Numbered from the stretch's first letter, positions 1 to 8,091 are shown. The stretch is 12,748 nucleotides of DNA from Desulforudis sp. (GCA_014859075.1 JACUUW010000038.1:1-12748), one strand, 5' to 3'. A program made the numbers and translations. Notes: a model not told the origin generated them from the sequence alone.

Positions 1-2
1 AC

Positions 3-3000
3 GAGGCCGGTTTCCTGGACGAGGCAGACTTTGAGACACTGTTCCAGCCGTTGAAGCCGCCGGAGAAGATCGAACCGACCGACACGGAGGAGGACATCGA
101 AGACAAGCTCAAGAAAAACCGGGAGATCGAGCTGGAGAACCAAGCGGAACTGCAGAAGCGGCGGCACCGTATCGCGCGGGCGTTTTTGCCCTTCCTCCGG
201 CAGCGCCTGATCCGCCGGTTCATCGTCCAAACGATGACCGCGTACACGGCCGGCGACCCGGCGCTGGTCGAGAGCCTGCTTACCGACGAGCGGCTGCTCG
301 ACGGTCCCGGGGCGCTGCTGGACGCCTTCGCCGCCACCGGCGAGCGCGGCGTCACGGCGGCGTTCTTCGCGGCGGGCGACGGCACCGGCCCGGAGCTGAA
401 GCGCCTCTCCATCCCCGACGCCGATACGGGTTTGACGGATGACGCCGGCGACCCGATCCGGCCGGCGGCGGCGAACAGCGCCCGCATCGACGGCTACCTG
501 GAGGTGCCGATTCCCGGCGCGTACCGCTTCCACGTCGTCTTCGACAAGCAGGACGCCGAGGCGGAGCTCCACTTCGAGCACCTGGCCGACCCGCTCTTTC
601 TGAAGGGCAAAGCCGCCGCAGACGGGGGTGAAATCGGCGGAGGGGCGGACGAGTACCTGGAGCTGAAATCCGGCATACCCTACCGCTTCACGCTACTGCT
701 GCATAACCTGAACGGCGGCGACGCGCGGCTGCTGGTGCAGGGCGAGACGCTGGGGAAGGGCGGGCTGCGCCGCCTCGCGCTCTACCCGCTGAGCGCCATG
801 GAGTCCGCGGCGCGCGCGCTAGTCCTGCTGACCAAGGGGCTCCAGCTGCTGCAGGGCCTCGGGTTCACCGAGCGCGAAGCCCGCTACGTGCTGCTCAACG
901 CCGGGGACTTCGGCGGCCTGAAGCTCGGCGACCTGCCCGGGGCCGGAAGCGACGACACGCCCGCCGGCGCCAGGGCGCTGTTCAAGGGCTTCCTGCGGCT
1001 GGCGGCGTACGCCCGCCTCAAGCGCGAGCCGGCCGGTGGTACGGACGACCTCATCGACATCTTCGAGGCCAACGGTAAGGGTGATCTGGGCAACGTCTAT
1101 ACGCTTATCGCCAAGTTGACACGCCGTGACGAAGCGACGGTCAAAGCCGCTGCCGAGGCGCTGGTCGCCGCTCCCAGCTTCGAAAGCGATAAACCCTTGG
1201 CGCGACTGTGGGAAGCCCTGCAGCTTGTCGAGCGCTTCGGCACGCCGGTGGCCTCGCTGCAGGAATGGACGCACATCGTCAGTCCCGCCGCCACGCCCGA
1301 GCAGCGATTCGAGATCGCCCGCGACCTCAAGGAAGCGATCAAGGCCCGCTTCGAGCCGGAGACCTGGCAGCGCGTGGCTCAGCCGATCTTCGACAAGCTG
1401 CGCCGGCGCCAGCGGGACGCGCTGGTATCACACGTCATGCACCAGGGCGGCTTCGCCCGCATGGAGCAGCTTTACGAGTACTTTCTTATCGACCCCGGCA
1501 TGGAGCCGGTGGTGCAGACCTCGCGCCTCCGCCTGGCCATCTCGTCGGTGCAACTGTTCATCCAGCGCAGCCTGCTCAATCTGGAGCCGAAGGTCCATCC
1601 AGCCACCATCAACTCGAAGCATTGGGAATGGATGAAGCGCTACCGCGTGTGGGAGGCCAACCGCAAGATTTTCCTCTTCCCCGAAAACTGGCTCGAACCG
1701 GAGTTCCGTGACGACAAGACGCACCTGTTCGCCGAACTCGAAGGCGCCCTGCTGCAAGGCGACGTTTCCGGCGACCTGGTCGAGGATGCCTTCCTGAACT
1801 ACCTCAAGAAGCTCGATGAGCTGGCGCGGCTGGACATCGTGGCCATGCACATCGAGGACAATCCCGATCCCGCCCGGCGCACCCTGCACGTGTTCGGCCG
1901 CACCTACAGCCGGCCGCACAAATACTTCTACCGCCGCTACGCCCACCGGATGTGGACGCCGTGGGAGCCGGTCAGCGCCGAGATCGAGGGCGATCATTTG
2001 GCGCCGGTGGTGTGGCGCGACCGGCTGTATCTGTTCTGGGTGACGTTCATGGACAAGCCGGTTGAGAATCCGCAGCCCGGCGCGAAAACAAAGAACGCGA
2101 CCTTGGCCGGAGCGTACTTGTCGGATGTGATGAGCGATGTCAGTGCCGCCGGCAATAAGAAACAGATCGATGTGCAGCTTCATTGGAGTGAGTACTTGGC
2201 AGGCGAGTGGGGTACACGTCAATCCAGTGAGTTCTTCAACGTAATGACGCCCTTCCAGTTAATACCGGTAACACCGGCTCAGTTGGTCTTGTTGCCCTTA
2301 AGCGTGCCGCTTACAGTCCCACTGAGCTTCAACCCGGCGGCTGTTTTCATTCACGTCTCGGAGCCGGACCAGGACGGCCAAGAAGGTGGAATCTTTATTC
2401 ATTTGAAAGGCCCCGAGAGCTTCCAACACAGTTTCTACTTGGCCGGTCGGAACAGCCAAGCGGTGAAAGCCGGCTATAAAGCCAAACCTGCCAATCCGTA
2501 CAGCGCCGGTACGGAGCGCGCCACCCGCTATTCGGGCAACGGCGCGCTCAAGGTTGAGTTTAAGCAACGTATCACCACGGAATCCGGTAAGGGGCCGACG
2601 GTGGAAATCGAAACCCCGGACATCCTTCAGCAGGGCGGCGGCCATATCGTCCTGCCGTGCGACAACAACATCACCCTTGGTATGCCGGATCCTGCATCCC
2701 TCGACGCAGACGATCCTGTGGCGGTCAAGGCAGCCATCGAAGGTGGTCTTGGAGAGATCGCGTCGCTCATAAAGCCGATCTTTTATCAGGACCACCTACA
2801 TACGTTCTTCGTCGAACCCAATGTGACCGAACAAACGATCGAGAAATGGCAGGAGTGGGTCACGTGGACACCGCAACCCGAACCCGCTTGGCGGGAGTCT
2901 GACTGGTGGAAAGATATCGTTGTAATACCAGATAAGCCCTGGAAATGGCTGTTCCACGATCCGAGAGACCCGCTGTTGGGCTTCGAGATTGACCGAGGAT

Positions 3001-3368
3001 CGCTCATCAATCCGATACCGGACCGTGACTGGCTGGTGAACCCGGGCACCGTGCTGGAGTTTGACAACGTGTTGATCGGTCCGGCCGGCCAGCCGGGACT
3101 ACGAATAGTAACTGGAGAAGTCGCTGAGGCCGTTGCGGAGGGTGGTCTGCCGGTGAACGTCAACCCGGGTAGCAGCCTTGCCTCGGGCGGCGCGGTTGTC
3201 CTTGCGGACGCCATTACGCTTGAGCAGAGCGGCTTGATTCAAGCTGCCGGTGGTTTGAACGTCGTGGGCGGTGCCGGCTTCAACTCGGCGCTCGAGAAGA
3301 ACTTCAACGAATTGAATCGCGCAGGCTTCGGTGCAGGCAGGTCCGGCGCCGGAACCATCGGGCGCTGA
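3..3368 (+). CDS. Tc toxin subunit A, upstream chain (PA14-like, ABC-toxin N and neuraminidase-like regions); 5' partial
   Basis: Forms the front part of a TcA subunit, the pentameric shell-and-channel protein that binds target cells and injects the TcB/TcC cargo. The frame is open back to base 3, so the true start lies outside the window; TTG at 51 is only the first internal candidate. 1121 residues are visible. Residues about 117-253 look like a PA14/jelly-roll sugar-binding module. Residues about 475-630 carry the family's best conserved stretch, including YEYFLIDPGMEP, SSVQLFIQRSLLNLEP and RVWEANRKIFLFPENWLEP. About 633-1026 fits the neuraminidase-like region (FGRTYSRPHKYFYRRY, VVWRDRLYLFWVTF). 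About 749-786 is a Pro/Leu/Val-rich insertion, and the last ~85 residues are a Gly/Ala-rich tail with no hydrophobic core pattern. The chain ends before the channel helices, which are encoded by the next gene 17 bases downstream. Family assignment is firm; domain borders are approximate. Confidence 0.88.
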   Translation, partial: EAGFLDEADFETLFQPLKPPEKIEPTDTEEDIEDKLKKNREIELENQAELQKRRHRIARAFLPFLRQRLIRRFIVQTMTAYTAGDPALVESLLTDERLLDGPGALLDAFAATGERGVTAAFFAAGDGTGPELKRLSIPDADTGLTDDAGDPIRPAAANSARIDGYLEVPIPGAYRFHVVFDKQDAEAELHFEHLADPLFLKGKAAADGGEIGGGADEYLELKSGIPYRFTLLLHNLNGGDARLLVQGETLGKGGLRRLALYPLSAMESAARALVLLTKGLQLLQGLGFTEREARYVLLNAGDFGGLKLGDLPGAGSDDTPAGARALFKGFLRLAAYARLKREPAGGTDDLIDIFEANGKGDLGNVYTLIAKLTRRDEATVKAAAEALVAAPSFESDKPLARLWEALQLVERFGTPVASLQEWTHIVSPAATPEQRFEIARDLKEAIKARFEPETWQRVAQPIFDKLRRRQRDALVSHVMHQGGFARMEQLYEYFLIDPGMEPVVQTSRLRLAISSVQLFIQRSLLNLEPKVHPATINSKHWEWMKRYRVWEANRKIFLFPENWLEPEFRDDKTHLFAELEGALLQGDVSGDLVEDAFLNYLKKLDELARLDIVAMHIEDNPDPARRTLHVFGRTYSRPHKYFYRRYAHRMWTPWEPVSAEIEGDHLAPVVWRDRLYLFWVTFMDKPVENPQPGAKTKNATLAGAYLSDVMSDVSAAGNKKQIDVQLHWSEYLAGEWGTRQSSEFFNVMTPFQLIPVTPAQLVLLPLSVPLTVPLSFNPAAVFIHVSEPDQDGQEGGIFIHLKGPESFQHSFYLAGRNSQAVKAGYKAKPANPYSAGTERATRYSGNGALKVEFKQRITTESGKGPTVEIETPDILQQGGGHIVLPCDNNITLGMPDPASLDADDPVAVKAAIEGGLGEIASLIKPIFYQDHLHTFFVEPNVTEQTIEKWQEWVTWTPQPEPAWRESDWWKDIVVIPDKPWKWLFHDPRDPLLGFEIDRGSLINPIPDRDWLVNPGTVLEFDNVLIGPAGQPGLRIVTGEVAEAVAEGGLPVNVNPGSSLASGGAVVLADAITLEQSGLIQAAGGLNVVGGAGFNSALEKNFNELNRAGFGAGRSGAGTIGR

Positions 3369-3371
3369 TAT

Positions 3372-3378
3372 AAGGAGG
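3372..3378 (+). promoter_or_regulatory. Ribosome binding site of the second TcA gene
   Basis: AAGGAGG sits 7 bases before the ATG at 3386 and just after the TGA (3366-3368) of the first chain. This near-perfect site shows that the second chain is started independently and that the split is not a recent frameshift. Confidence 0.85.
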
Positions 3379-3385
3379 AATCGGC

Positions 3386-6300
3386 ATGAATTACCTGATG
3401 GAGACCAAACACTTCCACGGACTCCTGGACAATGAGGTGGTCGCTTTCAAGCCGGGCCTCGTCGTAGAAACGACATTGACCAAATACCTGATCATTCAGG
3501 AACGTGAGGTCAGTTATCACTTCTACCTGCACCAGCATCCGTACGTGCAGCAGCTGGTGCAGCGTCTGCTCCGCAAGGGCACCGCCGAGTTGCAGGCCGC
3601 GGATACGGAATACGTCAGAAAACCGGATGGTTCCTTTGAAACATTGCCCGGTGGCAAGTTCAAACCGGTACTGTATTCGGACTTCTTTGACGCCGCGTAC
3701 AAACCCAACACGGCGTTGGTTGAAAAGTCCTACCCGGTTAAAGACCTCGACTTCACCACCGGCGGCGCGTACTCCGCCTACAACTGGGAGTTGTTCTACC
3801 ACGTGCCGCTCACGATGGCGATCCACTTGAGCAAGAATCAGCGTTTTGCCGAGGCGCAGCGCTGGTTCCACTTCCTGTTCGATCCCACCGACGACAGCGA
3901 CGGGCCCACGCCGGAACGCTTTTGGAAGGTGCGGCCCTTCCAGTACACCGATGTCAAGAAGATCGAGGAAATACTGGTGAACCTCGCCACCGGTGCGGAC
4001 GAAACGCTGCGAAACGAGACTATCCACAGCATCGAAGCCTGGAAGGATGCGCCGTTCCGCCCCCACGTCATCGCCCGCTACCGGCAGCAGGCCTACATGT
4101 ACAAGACGGTTATGGCCTATCTCGACAACCTGATCGCCTGGGGTGATTCACTGTTCCGGCAGGACACCGGCGAAGCCATCGACGAGGCATTGCAGTTATA
4201 CGTGCTGGCGGCCAACATCCTCGGCCCCCGCCCTCAGCCTGTGCCCAAGAAAGGCGGCGTGCGCCCGCAGACCTACGCCAATCTGCGGCAAGACCTCAGC
4301 CGATTCGGCACCGTGATGCGTGATATGGAGGCGGATCTGCCTTTCGACCTGATGCCGTTTCCCACCGACGATGGGGGCGACAACGACCGGCTGGCGACGT
4401 TGCGCAGCCTGGGCAAGGCACTATATTTCTGTGTGCCGCGCAACGACAAGTTGTTGAGTTACTGGGACACCGTGGCCGACCGCCTGTTCAAGATCCGCAA
4501 CAGCCTCAACATCCAGGGCGTCTTCCGTCAGCTCGCCCTGTTCGAGCCGCCGATCGACCCGGCCATGCTGGCGCGTGCGGCCGCGGCCGGGCTGGACGTG
4601 GGGGCGATCATCAACGGCCTGAATCAACCGTTACCGCTGGTCCGCTTCCAACTGCTGGTGCAGAAAGCCGCCGAGATCGTCCAGGAAGTCAAATCTCTGG
4701 GCAACAACCTGCTCTCGGCCATGGAGAGGGAAGATGGTGAGGCGTTGGCCATTCTGCGCGCCAGGCACGAGCGTGTGGTCATGGAGATGGTCGAACACGT
4801 GCGCTACGGCCAGCTTCAGGAGGCGATCAAGTCCAAGGAGGGCTTGCTGCATACCCTGGCCCTTGCCGTGCAGCGCTACACTTTCTATGAACGGCAACTG
4901 GGCGGGAAGACCGAAGAGATCGAGAAGACGGCGAAAGATGCGATTCAGGCTCTTGGCGAGTTGGACAAGGACAGCTTCGACAAGATGAAGTTTTCCATGG
5001 AGGAACCGGAAGTATCCCTGCGGGACATTGAGGTGGATATCGCGCAGGATCTCAACGAGTCCGGTGGCAAAATTATCAGCAGCCACGAACGGCAGGAATT
5101 ACTGCGGTTGAAGACCGCGCAACGGCTACAGGAAGAAGGGGCCAATCTAAATATAATTGCCAAGTTCCTGAGTCTTATTCCGGAATTGGGTGCCCAAGCG
5201 CAACCGATGGGGGTCGGTGCGGCCATCCAGTTCGGCGGGCGCGCATTGTCCACCCAGTTGTCTTTGGCGGCGGACGCGTCAAGCATAACGGCGGGTCGCA
5301 ATATTTTCGAGGCCAACAAATCATCCAAAATCGGCTCCTATGCCCGCCGCGAACAAGACTGGGCTTTCCAAAGCAACCTGGCCGCCGGTGAAATCACCCA
5401 AATCCTCAAGCAACTACGCGCCGCCCAGATCCGCGAAGCGATCGCCGAGCTGGAGTTGAAAAACCACCGTCAACAGATGAAGCACGCGGAGGAGATCGAG
5501 CGGTTCCTGAACGAAGAAGGTACCGAGAAGACCGGCAAGAAAACTAACAAGTCACTCTACGCCTGGATGAAACGCGAGGTCAAGGGCCTGTATTCCCAGT
5601 GCTTTCAGTGCGCCTTCGACATCGCGAAAAAGGCCGAACGCGCCTTGCAGCACGAACTGGGCGATCCGGAGCTGAGCTATCTCCGGTTCGGCTACCTGGC
5701 CGGCAAGGAAGGCCTGCTGGCCGGGGAGAAGCTCTACCTGGACGTCAAGCGCATGGAGATGGCCTACCACGACCTCAACCAGCGCGAGTACGAGTTGACC
5801 AAGCACGTCAGCCTGCTCCAGGTGGACCCGCTGGCGCTCATCCAACTGCGCACCACCGGCCGCTGCACGGTACGGCTGCCCGAGGCGCTGTTCGACATGG
5901 ACGGTCCCGGGCATTACTTCCGACGCATCAAGACCGTCGCGGTGAGCATCCCCTGCGTGACCGGTCCCTACGCCGGCGTCAACTGCACCCTGACGCTGCT
6001 GAAAAGCAGCATTCGCAGAACACAGGTCTTGCGCGATGGGGTGTATGCCCGCGAAGACGCCCAGGACGACCGCTTCAGCGACTATTTCGGCAGTCTGCAA
6101 TCCATCGTCACCAGTTCCGCTCAGAACGACAGCGGCCTGTTCGAGACCAACCTGCGCGACGAGCGTTATCTGCCCTTCGAGAACTCCGGCGTCATCAGCG
6201 AGTGGCAACTGCAACTCCCGGCCGATCCCAGCAAGGGCGAACCGGCCCAGTTCGACTACGACAGCATCAGCGACGTCATCTTGCACATCTGCTACACCGC

Positions 6301-6784
6301 CCGCGAAGGCGGCGGACTTTTGCGAAACGGGGCCGTCGCGCACGTCAAAAAACTCATCACCGAAGCGCAAGCCGCCGGCTCGGTGCGGCTGTTCTCGGTA
6401 CGACACGAGTTCCCGACCGAATGGGCGAAGTTCCAGAGCCAGGCCTCGGTACCCGGTCAACGCTTCGAACTGACGCTCAATCTACAGGAGGAGCATTACC
6501 CGTTTTGGAGTCGAGGTCGCCTGAACAGCGTGACGCGCGTGGATATCCTGGCCCGGAGCACGGTGGCTCCAGTTCCGGGTAGCATGGACGTCGCCGACAA
6601 AGCCGACAAAAATGATGGTACCGCCGAGAAAGACTCCCTCGTCAAGGATGCAGCCCTGGGCGATTTGCTTGTCGGCAAGCTGGCCAATGTCGGATTGCCC
6701 GCCAAACCAGTGGGCGAGCTGAAGCTCTTTCTCGATGCCAAAGCGATTTCCGACCTCTGGATTGCGGTGACGTGGAGTGAGTAG
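3386..6784 (+). CDS. Tc toxin subunit A, downstream chain (channel, pore tip and TcB-binding domain)
   Basis: Second half of a TcA toxin, 1132 residues and complete. Residues about 134-160 (WELFYHVPLTMAIHLS, QRWFHFLFDP), 233-280 (AYLDNLIAWGDSLFRQD, LYVLAANILGPRP) and 339-381 (DKLLSYWDTVADRLFKIRN) are family signatures. From about 425 the chain is strongly helical (long KE/QA-rich heptads), the expected central channel. Residues about 590-625 form a break rich in G, A, P and small hydrophobics between two long helices, the position of the membrane-entering pore tip in TcA. Helices resume to about 800 (WAFQSNLAAGEITQ, CAFDIAKKAERALQ). From about 830 (YFRRIKTVAVSIPCVTGPYA, SDVILHICYTAREGG, EEHYPFWSRGR, ending DLWIAVTWSE) lies the TcB-binding domain. 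It begins with an AAGGAGG ribosome site and is certainly cotranscribed with the first chain. In solved TcA structures this part carries the translocation pore; that role here is inferred by homology. Confidence 0.92.
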   Translation: MNYLMETKHFHGLLDNEVVAFKPGLVVETTLTKYLIIQEREVSYHFYLHQHPYVQQLVQRLLRKGTAELQAADTEYVRKPDGSFETLPGGKFKPVLYSDFFDAAYKPNTALVEKSYPVKDLDFTTGGAYSAYNWELFYHVPLTMAIHLSKNQRFAEAQRWFHFLFDPTDDSDGPTPERFWKVRPFQYTDVKKIEEILVNLATGADETLRNETIHSIEAWKDAPFRPHVIARYRQQAYMYKTVMAYLDNLIAWGDSLFRQDTGEAIDEALQLYVLAANILGPRPQPVPKKGGVRPQTYANLRQDLSRFGTVMRDMEADLPFDLMPFPTDDGGDNDRLATLRSLGKALYFCVPRNDKLLSYWDTVADRLFKIRNSLNIQGVFRQLALFEPPIDPAMLARAAAAGLDVGAIINGLNQPLPLVRFQLLVQKAAEIVQEVKSLGNNLLSAMEREDGEALAILRARHERVVMEMVEHVRYGQLQEAIKSKEGLLHTLALAVQRYTFYERQLGGKTEEIEKTAKDAIQALGELDKDSFDKMKFSMEEPEVSLRDIEVDIAQDLNESGGKIISSHERQELLRLKTAQRLQEEGANLNIIAKFLSLIPELGAQAQPMGVGAAIQFGGRALSTQLSLAADASSITAGRNIFEANKSSKIGSYARREQDWAFQSNLAAGEITQILKQLRAAQIREAIAELELKNHRQQMKHAEEIERFLNEEGTEKTGKKTNKSLYAWMKREVKGLYSQCFQCAFDIAKKAERALQHELGDPELSYLRFGYLAGKEGLLAGEKLYLDVKRMEMAYHDLNQREYELTKHVSLLQVDPLALIQLRTTGRCTVRLPEALFDMDGPGHYFRRIKTVAVSIPCVTGPYAGVNCTLTLLKSSIRRTQVLRDGVYAREDAQDDRFSDYFGSLQSIVTSSAQNDSGLFETNLRDERYLPFENSGVISEWQLQLPADPSKGEPAQFDYDSISDVILHICYTAREGGGLLRNGAVAHVKKLITEAQAAGSVRLFSVRHEFPTEWAKFQSQASVPGQRFELTLNLQEEHYPFWSRGRLNSVTRVDILARSTVAPVPGSMDVADKADKNDGTAEKDSLVKDAALGDLLVGKLANVGLPAKPVGELKLFLDAKAISDLWIAVTWSE

Positions 6785-6960
6785 ACTTCTTTTGCATCGG
6801 AACAGCCAATGCGTGCGCAGTGGCTTAGTCCGGCGCGGTAACGCGAGGCGGGAGGCGGCGGGCCGGGTGATCGTCGAACCGGTCGCTTCCCCCAAGGGAA
6901 TGAGATGTATCCGGCACGTACGGGAGAAAATAAACAAAGTCTATACATTCAAGCAGCCGT

Positions 6961-6967
6961 GGAGGTG
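6961..6967 (+). promoter_or_regulatory. Ribosome binding site deciding the GTG start of the macrodomain gene
   Basis: GGAGGTG lies 8 bases before the GTG at 6976. There is no better start nearby. The 191 bases between the toxin stop and this gene show no hairpin plus T-run terminator, so read-through from the toxin genes is possible but unproven. Confidence 0.7.
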
Positions 6968-6975
6968 AAAAAGCT

Positions 6976-7533
6976 GTGGCGCACGTGGTATCCGGTGGCG
7001 TGAGAGTTGAATGTGTGCAAGGAAACATCGCCGACCAGCCCGACTTTACGGCGGTGGTCAACGCCGCCAACGCCCGGCTGATGCCGGGAGGCGGGGTGGC
7101 CGGCGCGCTTCACCGGGCCGCCGGTCCGGGGTTGGCCGCGGAGTGCCGCCCCCTGGCCCCGATCAAGCCGGGAGAAGCGGTGATCACCGGGGCGCACAAA
7201 CTGGCCAACCGCTACGTGATCCACTGCCTGGGGCCGGTTTACGGGATGGACAAGCCGGAGGACGAACTCCTGGCCCGCTGTTACCGTAATGCCCTACGGC
7301 TGGCTGAGGAATACTGGGTGGATTCAGTCGCCTTCCCCGGTATTTCGACCGGCGCCTTCGGTTACCCGCCGGCGGAGGCGGCCGCCGTCACCTTCCGCAC
7401 GATCCGGGAGTTGTTGCCGGGGCTCAAGGAAGTACGCAGGATCCGTTTTGTGCTTTACGGGGAGCCCAAGCTGACCGTTTTTCAAGAGGCCCTGGCACGG
7501 GGATTCGACGTTGGCGGGGCACCGGAAAAATGA
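6976..7533 (+). CDS. Macrodomain protein (ADP-ribose / O-acetyl-ADP-ribose binding, MacroD-like)
   Basis: A single macrodomain of 185 residues, the normal length for a stand-alone bacterial protein. Macrodomains bind ADP-ribose, and many remove ADP-ribose or O-acetyl-ADP-ribose from targets in the cytoplasm. Visible signatures are the first strand and loop VQGNIADQ (14-21), the VVNAANARL strand (27-35), the glycine loop PGGGVAGALHRAAG (37-50) and the phosphate loop FPGISTGAFGYP. In MacroD-type hydrolases the glycine loop reads GVDG and the Asp helps catalysis. Here that position is Ala42, while His46 is kept, so binding is more secure than hydrolysis. The GTG start is chosen from the GGAGGTG ribosome site. 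The stop overlaps the ATG of the Mth938-like gene by 4 bases, so the pair is translationally coupled. The 3' third is duplicated exactly at 10132-10321. Confidence 0.9.
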   Translation: MAHVVSGGVRVECVQGNIADQPDFTAVVNAANARLMPGGGVAGALHRAAGPGLAAECRPLAPIKPGEAVITGAHKLANRYVIHCLGPVYGMDKPEDELLARCYRNALRLAEEYWVDSVAFPGISTGAFGYPPAEAAAVTFRTIRELLPGLKEVRRIRFVLYGEPKLTVFQEALARGFDVGGAPEK

Positions 7534-7610
7534 TCATCAATGACTACCGCTTCGGTCAGATCGTCATAGACGGGGAAAAGTACACCTCGGACGTGATCAT
7601 TCTCCCGGAG
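7344..7610 (+). repeat. 267-base direct repeat, copy A (inside the macrodomain/Mth938 pair)
   Basis: Bases 7344-7610 read identically to 10132-10398 (constant offset of 2788). Copy A is the intact context: it covers the last ~63 codons of the macrodomain gene and the first ~27 codons of the Mth938-like gene. Past 7610 the two copies remain alignable but diverge. Confidence 0.93.
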
Positions 7611-7868
7611 CGCATCGTAAGCTGGTGGCGCAGAACCGGCCACAGTGTCGCGGCGGCCGATCTTCGGGAGGTCGTGGCTGCCCGCCCGGAAATGCTGGTC
7701 ATTGGAACAGGGGCATACGGGGCGGTGCGTGTTCCGCTTGGGACGGAAGAATTCCTTGTTTCCCAAGGGATAGCGCTGATTGCCCTGCCGACTGCGAAAG
7801 CCTGCGAAAAATACAATCAACTGAGAGAGAAACGTCGCGTAGTGGCGGCCCTGCACCTTACCTGTTAG
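7530..7868 (+). CDS. Mth938-like (DUF498 / AAMDC-type) domain protein
   Basis: A small single-domain protein of 112 residues, the usual length for the Mth938-like fold (DUF498, seen in archaea, bacteria and the human AAMDC/C11orf67 and NDUFAF3 relatives). Recognised from the start FGQIVIDGEKYTSDVIILP, the central SWWRRTGHSVAAADL and the conserved PEMLVIGTGAYGAVRVP, followed by a Lys/Glu helix near the C-terminus (KACEKYNQLREKRRVVAALH). The biochemical role of the bacterial members is not established, so none is claimed. The ATG overlaps the TGA of the macrodomain gene (ATGA, 7530-7533), which implies translational coupling and perhaps a shared function. A broken second copy lies at 10318. Confidence 0.9.
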   Translation: MIINDYRFGQIVIDGEKYTSDVIILPERIVSWWRRTGHSVAAADLREVVAARPEMLVIGTGAYGAVRVPLGTEEFLVSQGIALIALPTAKACEKYNQLREKRRVVAALHLTC

Positions 7869-8091
7869 GTTACAATCCCTACCTCATTTATTGAGGGATG
7901 ACACCCGGCGGATCTGGATAGACGGCGGCGAAAACCGGCCAACCGAAACGGGCGCCGTTAACGGCGGCCCACTGGGCCGCGTTAATGAACGGGATGGCTT
8001 GATGCCCGGGATGCCTGCATTTTTTCTCGTATGTTGCGGACAAACTATAACGGATTTATATATTAGGCACTTGGGGGGCGAACGGGCTTCT
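7869..8091. other. Intergenic stretch between convergent genes, with GC-rich palindromes
   Basis: No gene with a convincing start is seen. A frame from about 7891 has coding-like wording (ENRPTETGAVNGG, RVNERDGLMPG) that resembles, from memory, N-terminal leaders of some group II intron reverse transcriptases. It then runs into nonsense and is not called as a gene. The 5-base hairpin CCTCA/TGAGG at 7882-7896 lacks a T-run and is too weak to call a terminator. Confidence 0.4.
7951..7980. repeat. Two overlapping, mutually exclusive GC-rich hairpins
   Basis: GCGGCCC (7964-7970) and GGGCCGC (7974-7980) pair perfectly around an ACT loop. The perfect palindrome GCCGTTAACGGC just upstream extends into an imperfect 21-base stem that uses the same GGCCC arm. 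Only one of the two can form at a time. No T-run follows, so this is not a standard terminator. Confidence 0.6.

Noticed and set aside
1428..2222. 264-residue minus-strand open frame opposite the first TcA gene
   Set aside because: Shadow of a GC-rich coding strand; no family motifs, and the plus-strand frame is strongly conserved TcA.
5552..6460. 302-residue minus-strand frame and the overlapping 327-residue plus-strand frame (5599-6582) in the second TcA gene
   Set aside because: Both lie inside the conserved helical and TcB-binding region and have the Arg/Ala/Gly-rich composition of shadow frames.
8035..8070. Promoter-like TTGCGG ... TATATA on the plus strand
   Set aside because: It points into the 3' end of the minus-strand FMN reductase with no gene behind it.
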